The notes below the pieces were generated by a model. That model saw only the letters and a list, made by a program, of their open reading frames with translations. It made no database searches and was not told where the DNA came from. A program made the translations under genes and the position numbers. This document shows positions 15,269 through 24,481 of a stretch of 64,000 bases of DNA, piece after piece. Source of the DNA: Labrenzia sp. R4_2 (GTDB taxonomy: Bacteria; Pseudomonadota; Alphaproteobacteria; Rhizobiales; Stappiaceae); contig NZ_JAGHRJ010000005.1 of the NCBI RefSeq assembly GCF_017743865.1, positions 186,001-250,000 of the forward strand. Direction: 5' to 3'. Positions within the stretch are counted from its first letter, which is position 1. The number at the start of each line of letters is the position of its first letter.

Positions 15269-16200
15269 ACGCCACGGCTCAGATTTTCGATCAGGGTGAA
15301 TACAATTTCGCCTATCTCGATGAACAAACAAAACGCATGATCCGCCGCGCGATCCTGAAGGGCATCGCGATCCCCGGATACCAGGTGCCTTTTGCCTCAC
15401 GCGAAATGCCGATGCCCTACGGCTGGGGCACCGGCGGGGTTCAGGTCACCGCTTCGATCCTTGGCAAGGATGATTGCCTGAAGATGATCGACCAAGGCTC
15501 GGACGACACAACCAATGCGGTCTCCTTGCGCGGGTTCTTCGAAAAGACCGCGAACGTGCGCACGACCTATGAAACGTCCGAGGCAACCGTCATTCAGACC
15601 CGCCACAGGATCCCGGAAAAGAAACTGCGTGAAGACCAGGTCTTGGTGTTCCAGGTCCCGATCCCCGAACCGCTTCGTTTTTTGGAGCCGCGGGAAACGG
15701 AAACCCGCAAGATGCATGCCCTCGAAGACTACGGCCTCATGCACGTGAAACTCTACGAGGACATCGCCAAGAACGGCCACATCGCCACCACATACGCCTA
15801 TCCGGTGATGGTCAATGACCGGTATGTGATGGACCCCTCCCCGACGCCGAAATTCGACAATCCGAAGATCGACGAAATGGCCGCGCTGCAGCTTTATGGC
15901 GCGGGCCGGGAAAAACGCATCTACGCAATCCCGCCCTACACCAAGGTGAAGAGCCTCGACTTTGAGGACTATCCGTTCGAGGTCCAGAAGTTCGACAAGC
16001 CGTGCGGGCTGTGCGGCGCAGAGCATGTCTATCTCGACGAGGTCATTCTCGATGACAAGGGCGGGCGCATGTTCGTTTGCTCAGACAGTGACTATTGCGA
16101 AGAACGGCGCGCCGCAGGGCATGTCGGACCGATGGCTGCAAACCCGGCGGCCCAGCAAATCGGCGGACACGGCACAAACGCAGAGGAGGCGTCCCGATGA
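15265..16200 (+). CDS. phnJ: Carbon-phosphorus lyase PhnJ (radical SAM)
   Basis: This is a 311-residue protein; PhnJ is the radical S-adenosylmethionine enzyme that cleaves the C-P bond of 5-phosphoribosyl 1-phosphonate, releasing the hydrocarbon. The unusual cluster motif C-x2-C-x21-C-x5-C is complete: CGLC around residues 249-252, then VCSDSDYC. The N-terminal YNFAYLDEQTKRMIRRAILKGIAIPGYQVPFASREMPMPYGWGTGG region carries the glycyl-radical glycine area. Length is slightly above E. coli PhnJ owing to a short C-terminal tail. It overlaps fosX and phnK by ATGA. Confidence 0.98.
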   Translation: MNATAQIFDQGEYNFAYLDEQTKRMIRRAILKGIAIPGYQVPFASREMPMPYGWGTGGVQVTASILGKDDCLKMIDQGSDDTTNAVSLRGFFEKTANVRTTYETSEATVIQTRHRIPEKKLREDQVLVFQVPIPEPLRFLEPRETETRKMHALEDYGLMHVKLYEDIAKNGHIATTYAYPVMVNDRYVMDPSPTPKFDNPKIDEMAALQLYGAGREKRIYAIPPYTKVKSLDFEDYPFEVQKFDKPCGLCGAEHVYLDEVILDDKGGRMFVCSDSDYCEERRAAGHVGPMAANPAAQQIGGHGTNAEEASR

Positions 16201-16985
16201 ACGTCTTTCAGGCTGACGACCCGCTGCTGCAGGTCCATAATGTAACCCGCTATTACGGAGACCGGATCGGATGTACCGACGTCTCCTTCGATCTTTGGCC
16301 CGGCGAAGTACTGGCCATAGTCGGGGAAAGCGGTTCAGGCAAAACAACCCTTTTGAACTGCCTGTCGACACGCCTTGCCCCGACTGCAGGCGCTATCGAA
16401 TACCGCATGCGCGATGGATCGATGCGCAACCTCTATCAGCTGTCGGAAGCCGAACGCCGCTTGCTGATGCGCACCGATTGGGGATTTGTGCATCAGAACG
16501 CTGCCGACGGTCTGCGCATGAACGTCTCAGCCGGTGCCAATGTCGGCGAACGGCTGATGGCGGTCGGCGATCGGCATTACGGCAAGATCCGCGAAACGGC
16601 AGATGATTGGCTGGGCCGGGTGGAGATCGCCAGTGACCGGATCGACGATAATCCGCGCTCATTTTCAGGCGGCATGCGGCAACGGCTGCAAATTGCCCGA
16701 AATCTCGTAACCCATCCGCGGCTGGTCTTCATGGACGAACCGACCGGCGGTCTGGATGTTTCGGTGCAGGCGCGTTTGCTCGATCTTCTGCGCCGGCTTG
16801 TGGCCGATCTCGGTCTGTCGGTTGTCATCGTAACCCACGATCTGGCGGTCGCCCGTCTGCTGTCCCACCGGATCATGGTGATGCGTCACGGCCGGGTGAT
16901 AGAAGCGGGATTGACCGATCAGGTTCTGGACGATCCTCGCGAGCCTTACACCCAGTTGCTTGTCTCCTCCATTTTGCAGGTCTGA
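16197..16985 (+). CDS. phnK: C-P lyase ATP-binding protein PhnK
   Basis: This is a 262-residue ABC-type ATPase without a membrane partner; PhnK docks on PhnJ of the core complex and with PhnL drives substrate turnover. Walker A is GESGSGKTT (residues ~42-50), the signature is SFSGGMRQR (~152-160), Walker B is LVFMDEPTGGLD, and the H-loop is VTHD. The start at 16197 overlaps the phnJ stop (ATGA). The ORF is open further upstream but that part is the phnJ coding region in another frame. Confidence 0.96.
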   Translation: MNVFQADDPLLQVHNVTRYYGDRIGCTDVSFDLWPGEVLAIVGESGSGKTTLLNCLSTRLAPTAGAIEYRMRDGSMRNLYQLSEAERRLLMRTDWGFVHQNAADGLRMNVSAGANVGERLMAVGDRHYGKIRETADDWLGRVEIASDRIDDNPRSFSGGMRQRLQIARNLVTHPRLVFMDEPTGGLDVSVQARLLDLLRRLVADLGLSVVIVTHDLAVARLLSHRIMVMRHGRVIEAGLTDQVLDDPREPYTQLLVSSILQV

Positions 16986-16987
16986 TC

Positions 16988-17692
16988 ATGCCAGTGCGTC
17001 TTTATCTCAATAGTGTCGGCAAGTCTTTCACCATGCACCTTCAGGGCGGCACGGTGATCCCGGTTGTCGAAAACGTTGAATTCTCTGTCGATGCCGGAGA
17101 ATGCGTGGTCCTTGGCGGCCCGTCCGGAGCGGGCAAGAGCTCGATCCTGAAAATGATCTACGGCAACTACCGCTGTGATCAGGGACAGATCCTAGTGACT
17201 GTTGGTGATGAGATCATCAACGTTGCAGATGCGGAGCCGCGCCAGGTCTTGCGGCTGCGGGACAACACAATCGGTTATGTCAGCCAGTTCCTCCGCACGA
17301 TCCCTCGTGTTTCTGCCGAGGAAGTGGTCGCCGAACCGCTAGTTGCCCAAGGCACAAGCGAAGCGGAAGGGCTCGATACGGCGCGCAGCCTGCTCTCCCG
17401 GCTGAATGTCCCCGAGCGGCTCTGGAAGCTGCCACCGGCAACCTTTTCCGGAGGCGAACAACAGCGGGTCAACATTGCTCGCGGTTTCATCGCACACTAC
17501 CCGATCCTGCTCCTTGACGAACCCACCGCCTCGCTGGACGCCGCGAACCGCGCTGTTGTCGTCCGCCTGGTGGAAGAGAAGAAAGCCAAAGGAGTTGCCA
17601 TGGTTGGGATCTTGCACGATGAGGATGTCCGGCAGGAAATCGCCGACAGGGTCATCGACGTCACCAGCTTCAGCGCCGACGTGGCTGCTTAA
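16988..17692 (+). CDS. phnL: C-P lyase ATP-binding protein PhnL
   Basis: This is a 234-residue second ABC-type ATPase of the C-P lyase system; it binds the PhnK dimer on the core complex. Walker A is GGPSGAGKSS (residues ~39-48), the signature is TFSGGEQQRVNIARGF, and Walker B is ILLLDEPTASLD. The C-terminus HDEDVRQEIADRVIDV is typical of PhnL. It starts 2 nt after the phnK stop codon and is the last gene of the first phn block: a 105-nt gap with a Pho box follows. Confidence 0.96.
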   Translation: MPVRLYLNSVGKSFTMHLQGGTVIPVVENVEFSVDAGECVVLGGPSGAGKSSILKMIYGNYRCDQGQILVTVGDEIINVADAEPRQVLRLRDNTIGYVSQFLRTIPRVSAEEVVAEPLVAQGTSEAEGLDTARSLLSRLNVPERLWKLPPATFSGGEQQRVNIARGFIAHYPILLLDEPTASLDAANRAVVVRLVEEKKAKGVAMVGILHDEDVRQEIADRVIDVTSFSADVAA

Positions 17693-17719
17693 CCGAAAAA
17701 AATTGCCCGGAGCGATGGC

Positions 17720-17737
17720 ATGTCACAGAACAGTCAT
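17720..17737 (+). promoter_or_regulatory. Candidate internal Pho box before DUF1045-phnM-phnN
   Basis: ATGTCAC-AGAA-CAGTCAT matches CTGTCAT-N4-CTGTCAT at 11 of 14 fixed positions. It sits in the only sizeable gap of the phn cluster, 61 bp before the DUF1045 start, and reads in the right direction. It would give the second half of the locus its own phosphate-starvation promoter. Confidence 0.5.
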
Positions 17738-17797
17738 CGCTTCTGGCTAAGGGCTTTGCTTCGGCCATGTCCGGTCTCCTAATTCGCGACTTTTTCC

Positions 17798-18547
17798 ATG
17801 CGCTACGCCATCTATTTCGCAGCCGACGCTGACGCACCGCTCATGCGGCTAGGCAACACCTGGTTGGGCCGTGATCCCTTCACCGGATCACGACTTCAGC
17901 AACCGCCCTTTCCGGGCCTGGATCCCGCTCGCTTCGAAGATCTGACAACCAGCCCCCGGCGGTACGGATTTCATGGCACGTTGAAAGCCCCGTTCTCGCT
18001 TGCAAAAGATGCAACCGAAGACGCCTTGATCGCTGCCTGTGCCAGATTTGCAGAGACCGTTGCCCCTTTTGAACTGCAGGAACTTAGCGTCAATCAACTT
18101 GGCAAGTTCCTCGCGCTGACCCCGGCTCAGGCAGAGCCAGATCTGGAAGCCTTTGCGTCTCTGTGTGTGCGCCAGTTTGAACCGTTCCGCGCGCCTTTGA
18201 GCGCCGAGGATCTGGACCGGCGGCGCCAGGCAAACCTCACGCCCAAACAGGACGCATATGTCGAGACCTGGGGCTATCCATATATTTTCGACGAGTTCCG
18301 CTTCCACATGACGCTGTCCAACATGCTGGAGGACGACGAGGAGGCTGCACTCCTGGCGCGGAGCGCGGAAACGCATTTTGAATCCGTCACCAATTCAGCG
18401 CTTACCTGCCGCCACTTCGGTCTTTATGTCGAACCAGAGCGCGGCGCCGCGTTTGATGTCCACCGTATATTTAAACTGACGGGCCCGCAAAGCCCTATCT
18501 CTGCGCTTAAAAACACGCTGGCAAACTCCAACGAGGAAGTCTCATGA
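17798..18547 (+). CDS. DUF1045 protein of phosphonate operon (2H phosphoesterase-like)
   Basis: This is a 249-residue protein of the TIGR03223/DUF1045 family, found almost only in phn operons. Two H-x-T-x motifs, HGTLKAPF (residues ~54-61) and HMTLSNM (~171-177), are the hallmark of 2H phosphoesterases, which act on cyclic phosphates. In this pathway it could open 5-phosphoribosyl 1,2-cyclic phosphate, the C-P lyase product, a step otherwise done by PhnP, which is not in this window. That assignment is inference from fold and context. It overlaps phnM by ATGA. Confidence 0.9.
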   Translation: MRYAIYFAADADAPLMRLGNTWLGRDPFTGSRLQQPPFPGLDPARFEDLTTSPRRYGFHGTLKAPFSLAKDATEDALIAACARFAETVAPFELQELSVNQLGKFLALTPAQAEPDLEAFASLCVRQFEPFRAPLSAEDLDRRRQANLTPKQDAYVETWGYPYIFDEFRFHMTLSNMLEDDEEAALLARSAETHFESVTNSALTCRHFGLYVEPERGAAFDVHRIFKLTGPQSPISALKNTLANSNEEVS

Positions 18548-19701
18548 GCACGCATCCGAAACTCTTCAAAAATGCCAAGCTGGTTCTGGCGGAAGACGTG
18601 ATCAACGGCTCTTTGACCGTCGATCCGGACGGCCTGATTTCCGATATCGGATCAGCAACTGAGGCCGTGGGGCACGACTGTGAAGGCGATTTCCTTCTGC
18701 CGGGCTTGATCGAGCTGCACACCGATCACCTCGAAGTACACTATGCTCCGAGGCCGAAGGTCCGATGGAACCCGGTTGCGGCCGTTCAGGCACATGATGC
18801 CCAGATCGCCTGTGCCGGCATAACAACCGTGTTTGACGCGCTCCGCGTTGGCATGGATGAGGATGATGACAGCAACGACACCATGAAGGTCGCAGACATG
18901 CGGGCCCTCGCAGATGCAATTGAAACGGGTCAGAAGGAAAACCGACTGCGCGCAGATCACTACATCCACCTGCGCTGCGAAGTCTCCGCGCCGGATGTCA
19001 TCCGAGCCTACAACTACTTTGATGGAGACGACCGCGTCCGGCTCGTCTCCCTGATGGACCACACACCCGGTCAGCGCCAGTTCGTATCGCTCGATTCCTA
19101 CATCAGCTACTATCAGGGCAAGCGCGGCTTCACCGACGAGCAGATGGCCGAATTCATAGAAATGCGCAAAGCCAGGGCCGACAAGAACACCCCGGGCAAC
19201 CGCAAGGCGATTGCCGCACATGCGGACGAAAACACAATCGCAATTGCCAGCCATGATGACGCGACCATTGCCCATGTTGATGAAGCGATTGCGCTGAACA
19301 CCAAGATTGCGGAATTCCCGACCACAGTGGAAGCGGCCAAAGCATCGCATGAGGCCGGCATGGCCGTTTTGATGGGCGCACCGAACGTGGTGCGCGGTGG
19401 CTCCCACTCCGGTAACGTTTCGGCCCGTGAACTCGCCGAAGCCGGATACCTCGATGTCCTGTCGTCGGACTATATTCCGGCATCGCTGCTGCAGGCGGCG
19501 TTCCAGCTTGCGGACGAGATCGATGGCATCACCCTGCCGAAAGCAGTTTCAACGGTAACGTCGACACCGGCGAAAGCCATAGGCCTTTCCGACCGCGGTG
19601 TGCTGGAGCCCGGCAAACGGGCGGATCTCATTCAGGTCAAGCTGGTTGGCAATGTGCCGATTGTACGCGGTGTCTGGCGCGAAGGCCGCCGTGTTGCCTG
19701 A
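18544..19701 (+). CDS. phnM: RPnTP hydrolase PhnM (amidohydrolase family)
   Basis: This is a 385-residue amidohydrolase-fold enzyme; PhnM removes pyrophosphate from alpha-D-ribose 1-phosphonate 5-triphosphate, giving the 5-phosphate used by PhnJ. Metal-binding motifs seen are PGLIELHTDHLEVHYAPRP (residues ~57-75), HLRCEV, SLMDHTPGQRQF and IASHDDATIAHVDEAI (~235-250). Length is normal. It is coupled to DUF1045 upstream; phnN begins inside or just after its 3' end. Confidence 0.97.
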   Translation: MSTHPKLFKNAKLVLAEDVINGSLTVDPDGLISDIGSATEAVGHDCEGDFLLPGLIELHTDHLEVHYAPRPKVRWNPVAAVQAHDAQIACAGITTVFDALRVGMDEDDDSNDTMKVADMRALADAIETGQKENRLRADHYIHLRCEVSAPDVIRAYNYFDGDDRVRLVSLMDHTPGQRQFVSLDSYISYYQGKRGFTDEQMAEFIEMRKARADKNTPGNRKAIAAHADENTIAIASHDDATIAHVDEAIALNTKIAEFPTTVEAAKASHEAGMAVLMGAPNVVRGGSHSGNVSARELAEAGYLDVLSSDYIPASLLQAAFQLADEIDGITLPKAVSTVTSTPAKAIGLSDRGVLEPGKRADLIQVKLVGNVPIVRGVWREGRRVA

Positions 19702-20278
19702 CGCCCGAATGCACGCGCAGGACAAAGTCGGCCCAGGCCGGATGATCTTGGTTGTCGGCCCGAGCGGGGCCGGCAAGGACACGCTCATGGCCGCCTTGAA
19801 GGACCGAGTGAAGGATAATGACAGCGTTGTTTTTGCCCGACGCGCGGTCACTCGGGATGCCGATGCCAGTTCTGAAGATCACGACACACTGAGCCGGTTT
19901 GACTTCGAGACCCTTGTCTCAGCAGGCAATGTAGCCTTGTCATGGGAAGCCCATGGATTGGGGTATGTTGTGCCCCAGTCTTATGACCGTGCAATTCGAG
20001 ACGGCAAAACGGTCATCGCCAACGGCTCCCGGAAGGTGCTGAAAGAAGCGTCGGAAAAGTATGAAACAGCCATCGTCCTTCTGATCACCGCCCCAGTCGA
20101 GATTTTAGCCGAACGCCTTGCTGCCCGGGGCCGGGAAACCCGCGAGGATATTGAAGCCCGTTTGAAACGCGCGGACCTGGAACCGCAGAACGTTCCGAAC
20201 CTTATCCGGATCGAAAACACCGGCACCATAGAGACGGCGGTTTCCGCAATGATGACGGCACTCAACATCCAGAGTTAG
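19691..20278 (+). CDS. phnN: Ribose 1,5-bisphosphokinase PhnN
   Basis: This protein is about 195 residues. PhnN phosphorylates ribose 1,5-bisphosphate to PRPP, linking phosphonate breakdown to nucleotide synthesis. The guanylate-kinase-like fold starts with a Walker A, VVGPSGAGKDT, and continues with FARRAVTRDADASSEDHD and ANGSRKVLKEA. Start choice is uncertain: a GTG at 19691 overlaps the phnM 3' end and has GAAGG 5 nt upstream; an ATG at 19709 has no such site and would remove six residues. The stop codon overlaps the convergent asmA-like stop codon. Confidence 0.93.
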   Translation: MLPDARMHAQDKVGPGRMILVVGPSGAGKDTLMAALKDRVKDNDSVVFARRAVTRDADASSEDHDTLSRFDFETLVSAGNVALSWEAHGLGYVVPQSYDRAIRDGKTVIANGSRKVLKEASEKYETAIVLLITAPVEILAERLAARGRETREDIEARLKRADLEPQNVPNLIRIENTGTIETAVSAMMTALNIQS

Positions 20279-23184
20279 TTCTGGCCCTGGCCTTGCTCCG
20301 GCTCTTGCGATTTCTGGCGCCCGAAAACGTTGCCCAACAAGCCGGGTGGCAGCCCAAAGCCTTCTTCGACGGCCTTCAGCACTTCTTCGTCGTCAACGTC
20401 GCCATCGATCACTTTCTCGATGTCAATCTGGGTTTGACCACCAGTGGCACGTTGGATCACCTGATTCGCGGTGTCGGTCAGGCTTTCTGGCACATCCGCT
20501 TCGCCCTTCAGGATCGAGATCAGTTCACCACCGACTTGTTCCAATTGCTCGTAGGCCGCCTGCGGATTTTCCAAGATGCCCGCAATGTCAGGATAGATGC
20601 GCGGATCACTCCAGGACCCATCCACCACAATCGGTACGCCCAGCCCAGCCATCGTCTTGTCGGTGCCTTTCGGGCGCGGCATGGGAGCCTGGCCTTCCAG
20701 TGTCGCCACAATTCTTGGCTCCACCCGCCAGGACAGCCGTTGATTGGGCATATCCGTGGTGCCGCCGCCGCTCATGCGGATCAACGGCCCGATCAGAGAC
20801 AGGTCACTGGTGGTCGCAATTCCGTTTTCGATCTGAAAAGAAGCCCCGAGCGAAGAAAAATCCGTCTTCTCGGAGGGGCTCGCCTGCCATCCAAGCAAGG
20901 TCTCAACTGAGAGGCTGCGCACCATCTGCGGAATATTGATCCCGCGGATTGCGCCGTCTTCAAACATGTAGCTGGCGGTGCCTTTGAGGTTCTGAACCAT
21001 CTGCTGCTCGCTGGCACCTGACGTTGTTACATCCAGGCCAATGAGCGTTTTGCCTTCAATCCAGGTGAAGTCCGCCGCGTCCCGAAGAAGCGGATAGGCA
21101 TTGAGGCCGGAGAGGTCAAACTTTGCCGACAATGCAGGTGTTGCAGCTGCACCATTCAGCCTGACGGAGCCCGTGCCTGTGCCGTCGTAAAGCGACAGTT
21201 TCTCAAGATCCGCCGTTAAAACTCCATCCTGGATCGCAACCGAGAGAGCGCTTTGTCCAATCCGGATCTTGTCCATACGGATCTCGTTTGCAGTTGCCTT
21301 GAAGTCGACATTCGCAGCTCTCAGGCCCGAAAAATCGATCGGCTCTGTGCTCCAGGGTTTGCCCGCAGCCGGAGGTGCCGCCGCCGCTGGTGCTGAACCA
21401 CTGCCGCTGCCAGGCTGAGCCGCGGGCTGTCCACCGGCTGATCCTCCGCCAAGGTAAGGATCCAAGACGAGCTCGCGCAAATCAAGACGCGCCGTCACCG
21501 TCGGCTTGCCGCCCAGGGTCACACGGCCATTGGCTTCGCCGGAGGATTCATCCAGCGTGAAGCGTGTCTCCTCGAACGAAATCGTGTCCCCTTGAAACCC
21601 GAAAATTCCGGACGCACTGAACGCCCCCAAGCCACCACCGGCCGCCAAGGGCTGCCCCATCCAGGCCATCAAACCTCGAAGGTCGGCCGTTTGCATCCGA
21701 GCTGCGCCATCCACGGTGCTTGGCAGTTGAGCAGATCCATCAAACCCGACGCTCAACCTATTGCCTTTAAGGGAAACAGAAACTGCGCCGGATTGACCTG
21801 CCAACAATTTGGACGTATCGGCTTCACCAGTCAAACTGAACCCTTCTCCGCGCCAGGTCAGTGCACCGCTTGCAGACAGTGGGGCTTCAAGTCCTTGCAT
21901 CTCTAGAGCAAGAGACAGTCCGGTAATCCGGTCGGCTTCCGGGTCGCCGCCCACAGCGTCTGCCAAGCCAAGTCCGCCAATTTCGCCTTCCGAGATGTTC
22001 ACCGATCCGTTGACATCCAACCCTGCCAGCATTTCTTCACCTGTCAGACCAACCGTTTCAAATGCCAGATCGGCGCTCAACAGCCCGCTTGCCGGCAGCT
22101 CCTGACCGGCGAGAAGCAACAAATCCGCAATCGACCCGTCTTTCAGGACAAGCCGGCCGGAGACTTCCGGAACCAATCCAGAGAGATCCGCATCGGCCGC
22201 ACCGCCAAGGGAAAGCTGGCCCAATACCAAATGAAGATCTGATACTGAAACGGCTGCTTCAGAGCCCCGCACTTGTGCATCAAACTGGTAAGCGCCTGGA
22301 TCTGCATCGAGCGACTGTCCGCCCAGCGCGGCTAGAGTTTTTAACGACGGTCCTGACGCAGCGATCGCGAGTTCAGCACGGACCGGCTCCAGTCCTGTGG
22401 TCCCCTTGATCGTGATGGAGTTTTCTGACGAAGTCAGAGCCAAATCGACGGGCACCTGGTCGCCGGATGCCAATCCCAGCGGGTTGGACAACGTGCCCGA
22501 AACCTCGAGAGGAACGTCCTGAAATTGGAAATCGGAGGTAAGCTGGACATCCCCGGTTAAGTCCGGTGCAGCGAGCGCAAGGTTGAGGGCCTGAATGACA
22601 AAGTTCTGATCTGCCGTGGCATCAATGTAGGTCAGCTCGCCGTTGGTGATCTGGAGACTGTCGACACCAATGCTCTCCAGATATCCCTCGCCGGAATCAG
22701 CCACGGCGTTGTCTGCAACGCTGTCTGGTGCGGACTGAGTGCTATCACCTGCCGAAGCGTTGCCTTCTTCAGCTTCGCCTGTCAGAACTTCCAAGGACCG
22801 GCGCGGTGCCCAGCTGGTGGCGCCGTTTGCGTTTTTCTCGAGATAGATCAGCGGTTCGTCGAGTGCGATGCCGGTAACTTTCACATTGCCCGACAGCAGA
22901 CCAGACCAGGCAAGACCGAAGTCCATGCGTTTGGCTTTGGCGAACTCAATACCGTCCGCGCCAGCGGCACCGGAAATACCAATGTCTTCCGCCGTCAACT
23001 GAAAGCCGGGAAAGAGTGACAAGGAAACAGGGCCATCAAGCCGGACGCGCCAACCGAAACGGTTGTCGATCTGTTGGACCACCTGCTGCTTGATCTGATC
23101 CTTGGGCAGGAAAAACGGAACCACAAGAAGAGCGGTGACAACCAGAAACAGGAAGCTGCCCAGACCGATCAAAAGCCGTTGCAT
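20275..23184 (-). CDS. AsmA family protein
   Basis: This is a 969-residue envelope protein. An N-terminal transmembrane anchor (residues ~3-25) is followed by the AsmA N-domain with DNRFGWRVRLDGPVSLSLFPG, long repetitive beta-strand stretches, a Pro/Gly/Ala-rich linker around residues 580-610 (GQPAAQPGSGSGSAPAAAAPP), and the AsmA C-domain with DVTTSGASEQQMVQNLKGTASYMFEDGAIRGINI. AsmA-like proteins resemble eukaryotic VPS13 lipid bridges and are thought to move phospholipids between the membranes. It ends in a Gln-rich tail. The gene is monocistronic and convergent with phnN. Confidence 0.93.
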   Translation of the reverse strand: MQRLLIGLGSFLFLVVTALLVVPFFLPKDQIKQQVVQQIDNRFGWRVRLDGPVSLSLFPGFQLTAEDIGISGAAGADGIEFAKAKRMDFGLAWSGLLSGNVKVTGIALDEPLIYLEKNANGATSWAPRRSLEVLTGEAEEGNASAGDSTQSAPDSVADNAVADSGEGYLESIGVDSLQITNGELTYIDATADQNFVIQALNLALAAPDLTGDVQLTSDFQFQDVPLEVSGTLSNPLGLASGDQVPVDLALTSSENSITIKGTTGLEPVRAELAIAASGPSLKTLAALGGQSLDADPGAYQFDAQVRGSEAAVSVSDLHLVLGQLSLGGAADADLSGLVPEVSGRLVLKDGSIADLLLLAGQELPASGLLSADLAFETVGLTGEEMLAGLDVNGSVNISEGEIGGLGLADAVGGDPEADRITGLSLALEMQGLEAPLSASGALTWRGEGFSLTGEADTSKLLAGQSGAVSVSLKGNRLSVGFDGSAQLPSTVDGAARMQTADLRGLMAWMGQPLAAGGGLGAFSASGIFGFQGDTISFEETRFTLDESSGEANGRVTLGGKPTVTARLDLRELVLDPYLGGGSAGGQPAAQPGSGSGSAPAAAAPPAAGKPWSTEPIDFSGLRAANVDFKATANEIRMDKIRIGQSALSVAIQDGVLTADLEKLSLYDGTGTGSVRLNGAAATPALSAKFDLSGLNAYPLLRDAADFTWIEGKTLIGLDVTTSGASEQQMVQNLKGTASYMFEDGAIRGINIPQMVRSLSVETLLGWQASPSEKTDFSSLGASFQIENGIATTSDLSLIGPLIRMSGGGTTDMPNQRLSWRVEPRIVATLEGQAPMPRPKGTDKTMAGLGVPIVVDGSWSDPRIYPDIAGILENPQAAYEQLEQVGGELISILKGEADVPESLTDTANQVIQRATGGQTQIDIEKVIDGDVDDEEVLKAVEEGFGLPPGLLGNVFGRQKSQEPEQGQGQN

Positions 23185-23329
23185 ATCAATGTCTCCTCGT
23201 GGCGAATCGCCACAATGTAGACCAAACCGACCGGCAACATGCCGGTAGATTTTGACAAAAGGTGGAAAAACGGCGGTTTATCAGGAATTTCCGTTGCAAG
23301 GCAAGTTTGGCAGTACCGATTTGGTCTGC

Positions 23330-24481
23330 TTAAATCCGGAAAGCCGTCATGTGGTTGTCCCACGCAAAACCTGCGGGTCGGGCCAGTATTTCCGCCCGCT
23401 CTCCTGGATCTGAGAGATAGGAAACGCCGCCATTCCCATCGGAGATCAGAAAACTTCCCTGATCAATAGGGGCAACACCGCACCCATCAGAGATGTTTTG
23501 GTGGCCAAGATAGTCCCCGGTCTCTGCCTTCCAGAAAAGAGTTTTGCCGCCACGCGGCGCGGACGTTGCAATCACACTTTGATCTGTGGTGGCCGTCACA
23601 GACCCGATATAGTTTTCAAGCTGGCCCATAAGCTTCCCGGGCAGGTCCAACAAAACCGGCGCTTCATCCCTTGAAATGACGGCAACCAGCGGCGGAGTGT
23701 CTGTCTTCGAGCCTTCAAACTGCCCACCAACCCAAGCCCGGCCTGCCCCGTCCAAAGCCATGTGCCGCAAAGACAACTGATGCAGGGATCTGTCCAAACG
23801 ATGCTCTGCCAGCAGGTCTCCGGTTTTGACATCCAGGAACACCACGGATGGCGACATGGTCTCCAAGTTGAGCTTTTCGCGCCCGTGGTCGGGGTGCGTT
23901 TCAATCCCGCCATTTGCAACAATCAGGACAGTGCCATCCGGGCTCAACAAAACCTCATGCGGGCCAATTCCGTGACTGTCGAATTCGCCCAGCCGGGTGA
24001 TGGTCTCTCCACTCAAGTCATAGACGCCGACAACACCGCGAGCAGACGCAAAATCATTCTCCACCGCGAAGAGAATTTGCCCGTCCTTTGAAAAACAGCC
24101 GTGCCCGTAAAAGTGTCGGCCGGGGGCGGCAACGATGGTCTGCATTGGCTTACCGGAAAATGGCCAGGCAACGATCGCAAACGTTCCCGGGCGGCGGGCA
24201 AACGCGGCCAGGCAATCTCCCGTATCGGACACCGCAATGCCGTGACCGCGCCCGGGCAGTAAGATTTCCGCCTGGATCTGGCCCAGATCGTCGAGCACGG
24301 CTATGCCATATCCGCCCGCAGACTTCTTGAAAGCGCTGGCAAAGAGAGGCGCATCTGAAGAGCTCAGCAACCCCGCCCCGAGACCGGATCCTGCAAAAGC
24401 CGGGAGCGCAACCAGTCCGCCCAGCGCGGACAAAAAACCGCGCCTGGAAAACTCGACCGGCTTAGTCGCCATCAAGGGCAT
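23330..24481 (-). CDS. DUF1513 Tat-exported beta-propeller-like protein
   Basis: This is a 383-residue protein with a twin-arginine signal peptide (EFSRRGFLSALGG). The start at 24481 has GGAGG 5 nt upstream and overlaps the 3' end of the upstream imelysin gene by 20 bp. The mature part has repeated beta-blade-like segments (GRGHGIAVSDTGD, HGCFSKDGQILFAVEN, GIGPHEVLLSPDGTVLIVANGGIETHPDHGR), as in the DUF1513 family. These proteins regularly close imelysin/di-haem iron operons and are periplasmic; a role in iron or haem handling is inferred from context only. Confidence 0.9.
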   Translation of the reverse strand: MPLMATKPVEFSRRGFLSALGGLVALPAFAGSGLGAGLLSSSDAPLFASAFKKSAGGYGIAVLDDLGQIQAEILLPGRGHGIAVSDTGDCLAAFARRPGTFAIVAWPFSGKPMQTIVAAPGRHFYGHGCFSKDGQILFAVENDFASARGVVGVYDLSGETITRLGEFDSHGIGPHEVLLSPDGTVLIVANGGIETHPDHGREKLNLETMSPSVVFLDVKTGDLLAEHRLDRSLHQLSLRHMALDGAGRAWVGGQFEGSKTDTPPLVAVISRDEAPVLLDLPGKLMGQLENYIGSVTATTDQSVIATSAPRGGKTLFWKAETGDYLGHQNISDGCGVAPIDQGSFLISDGNGGVSYLSDPGERAEILARPAGFAWDNHMTAFRI

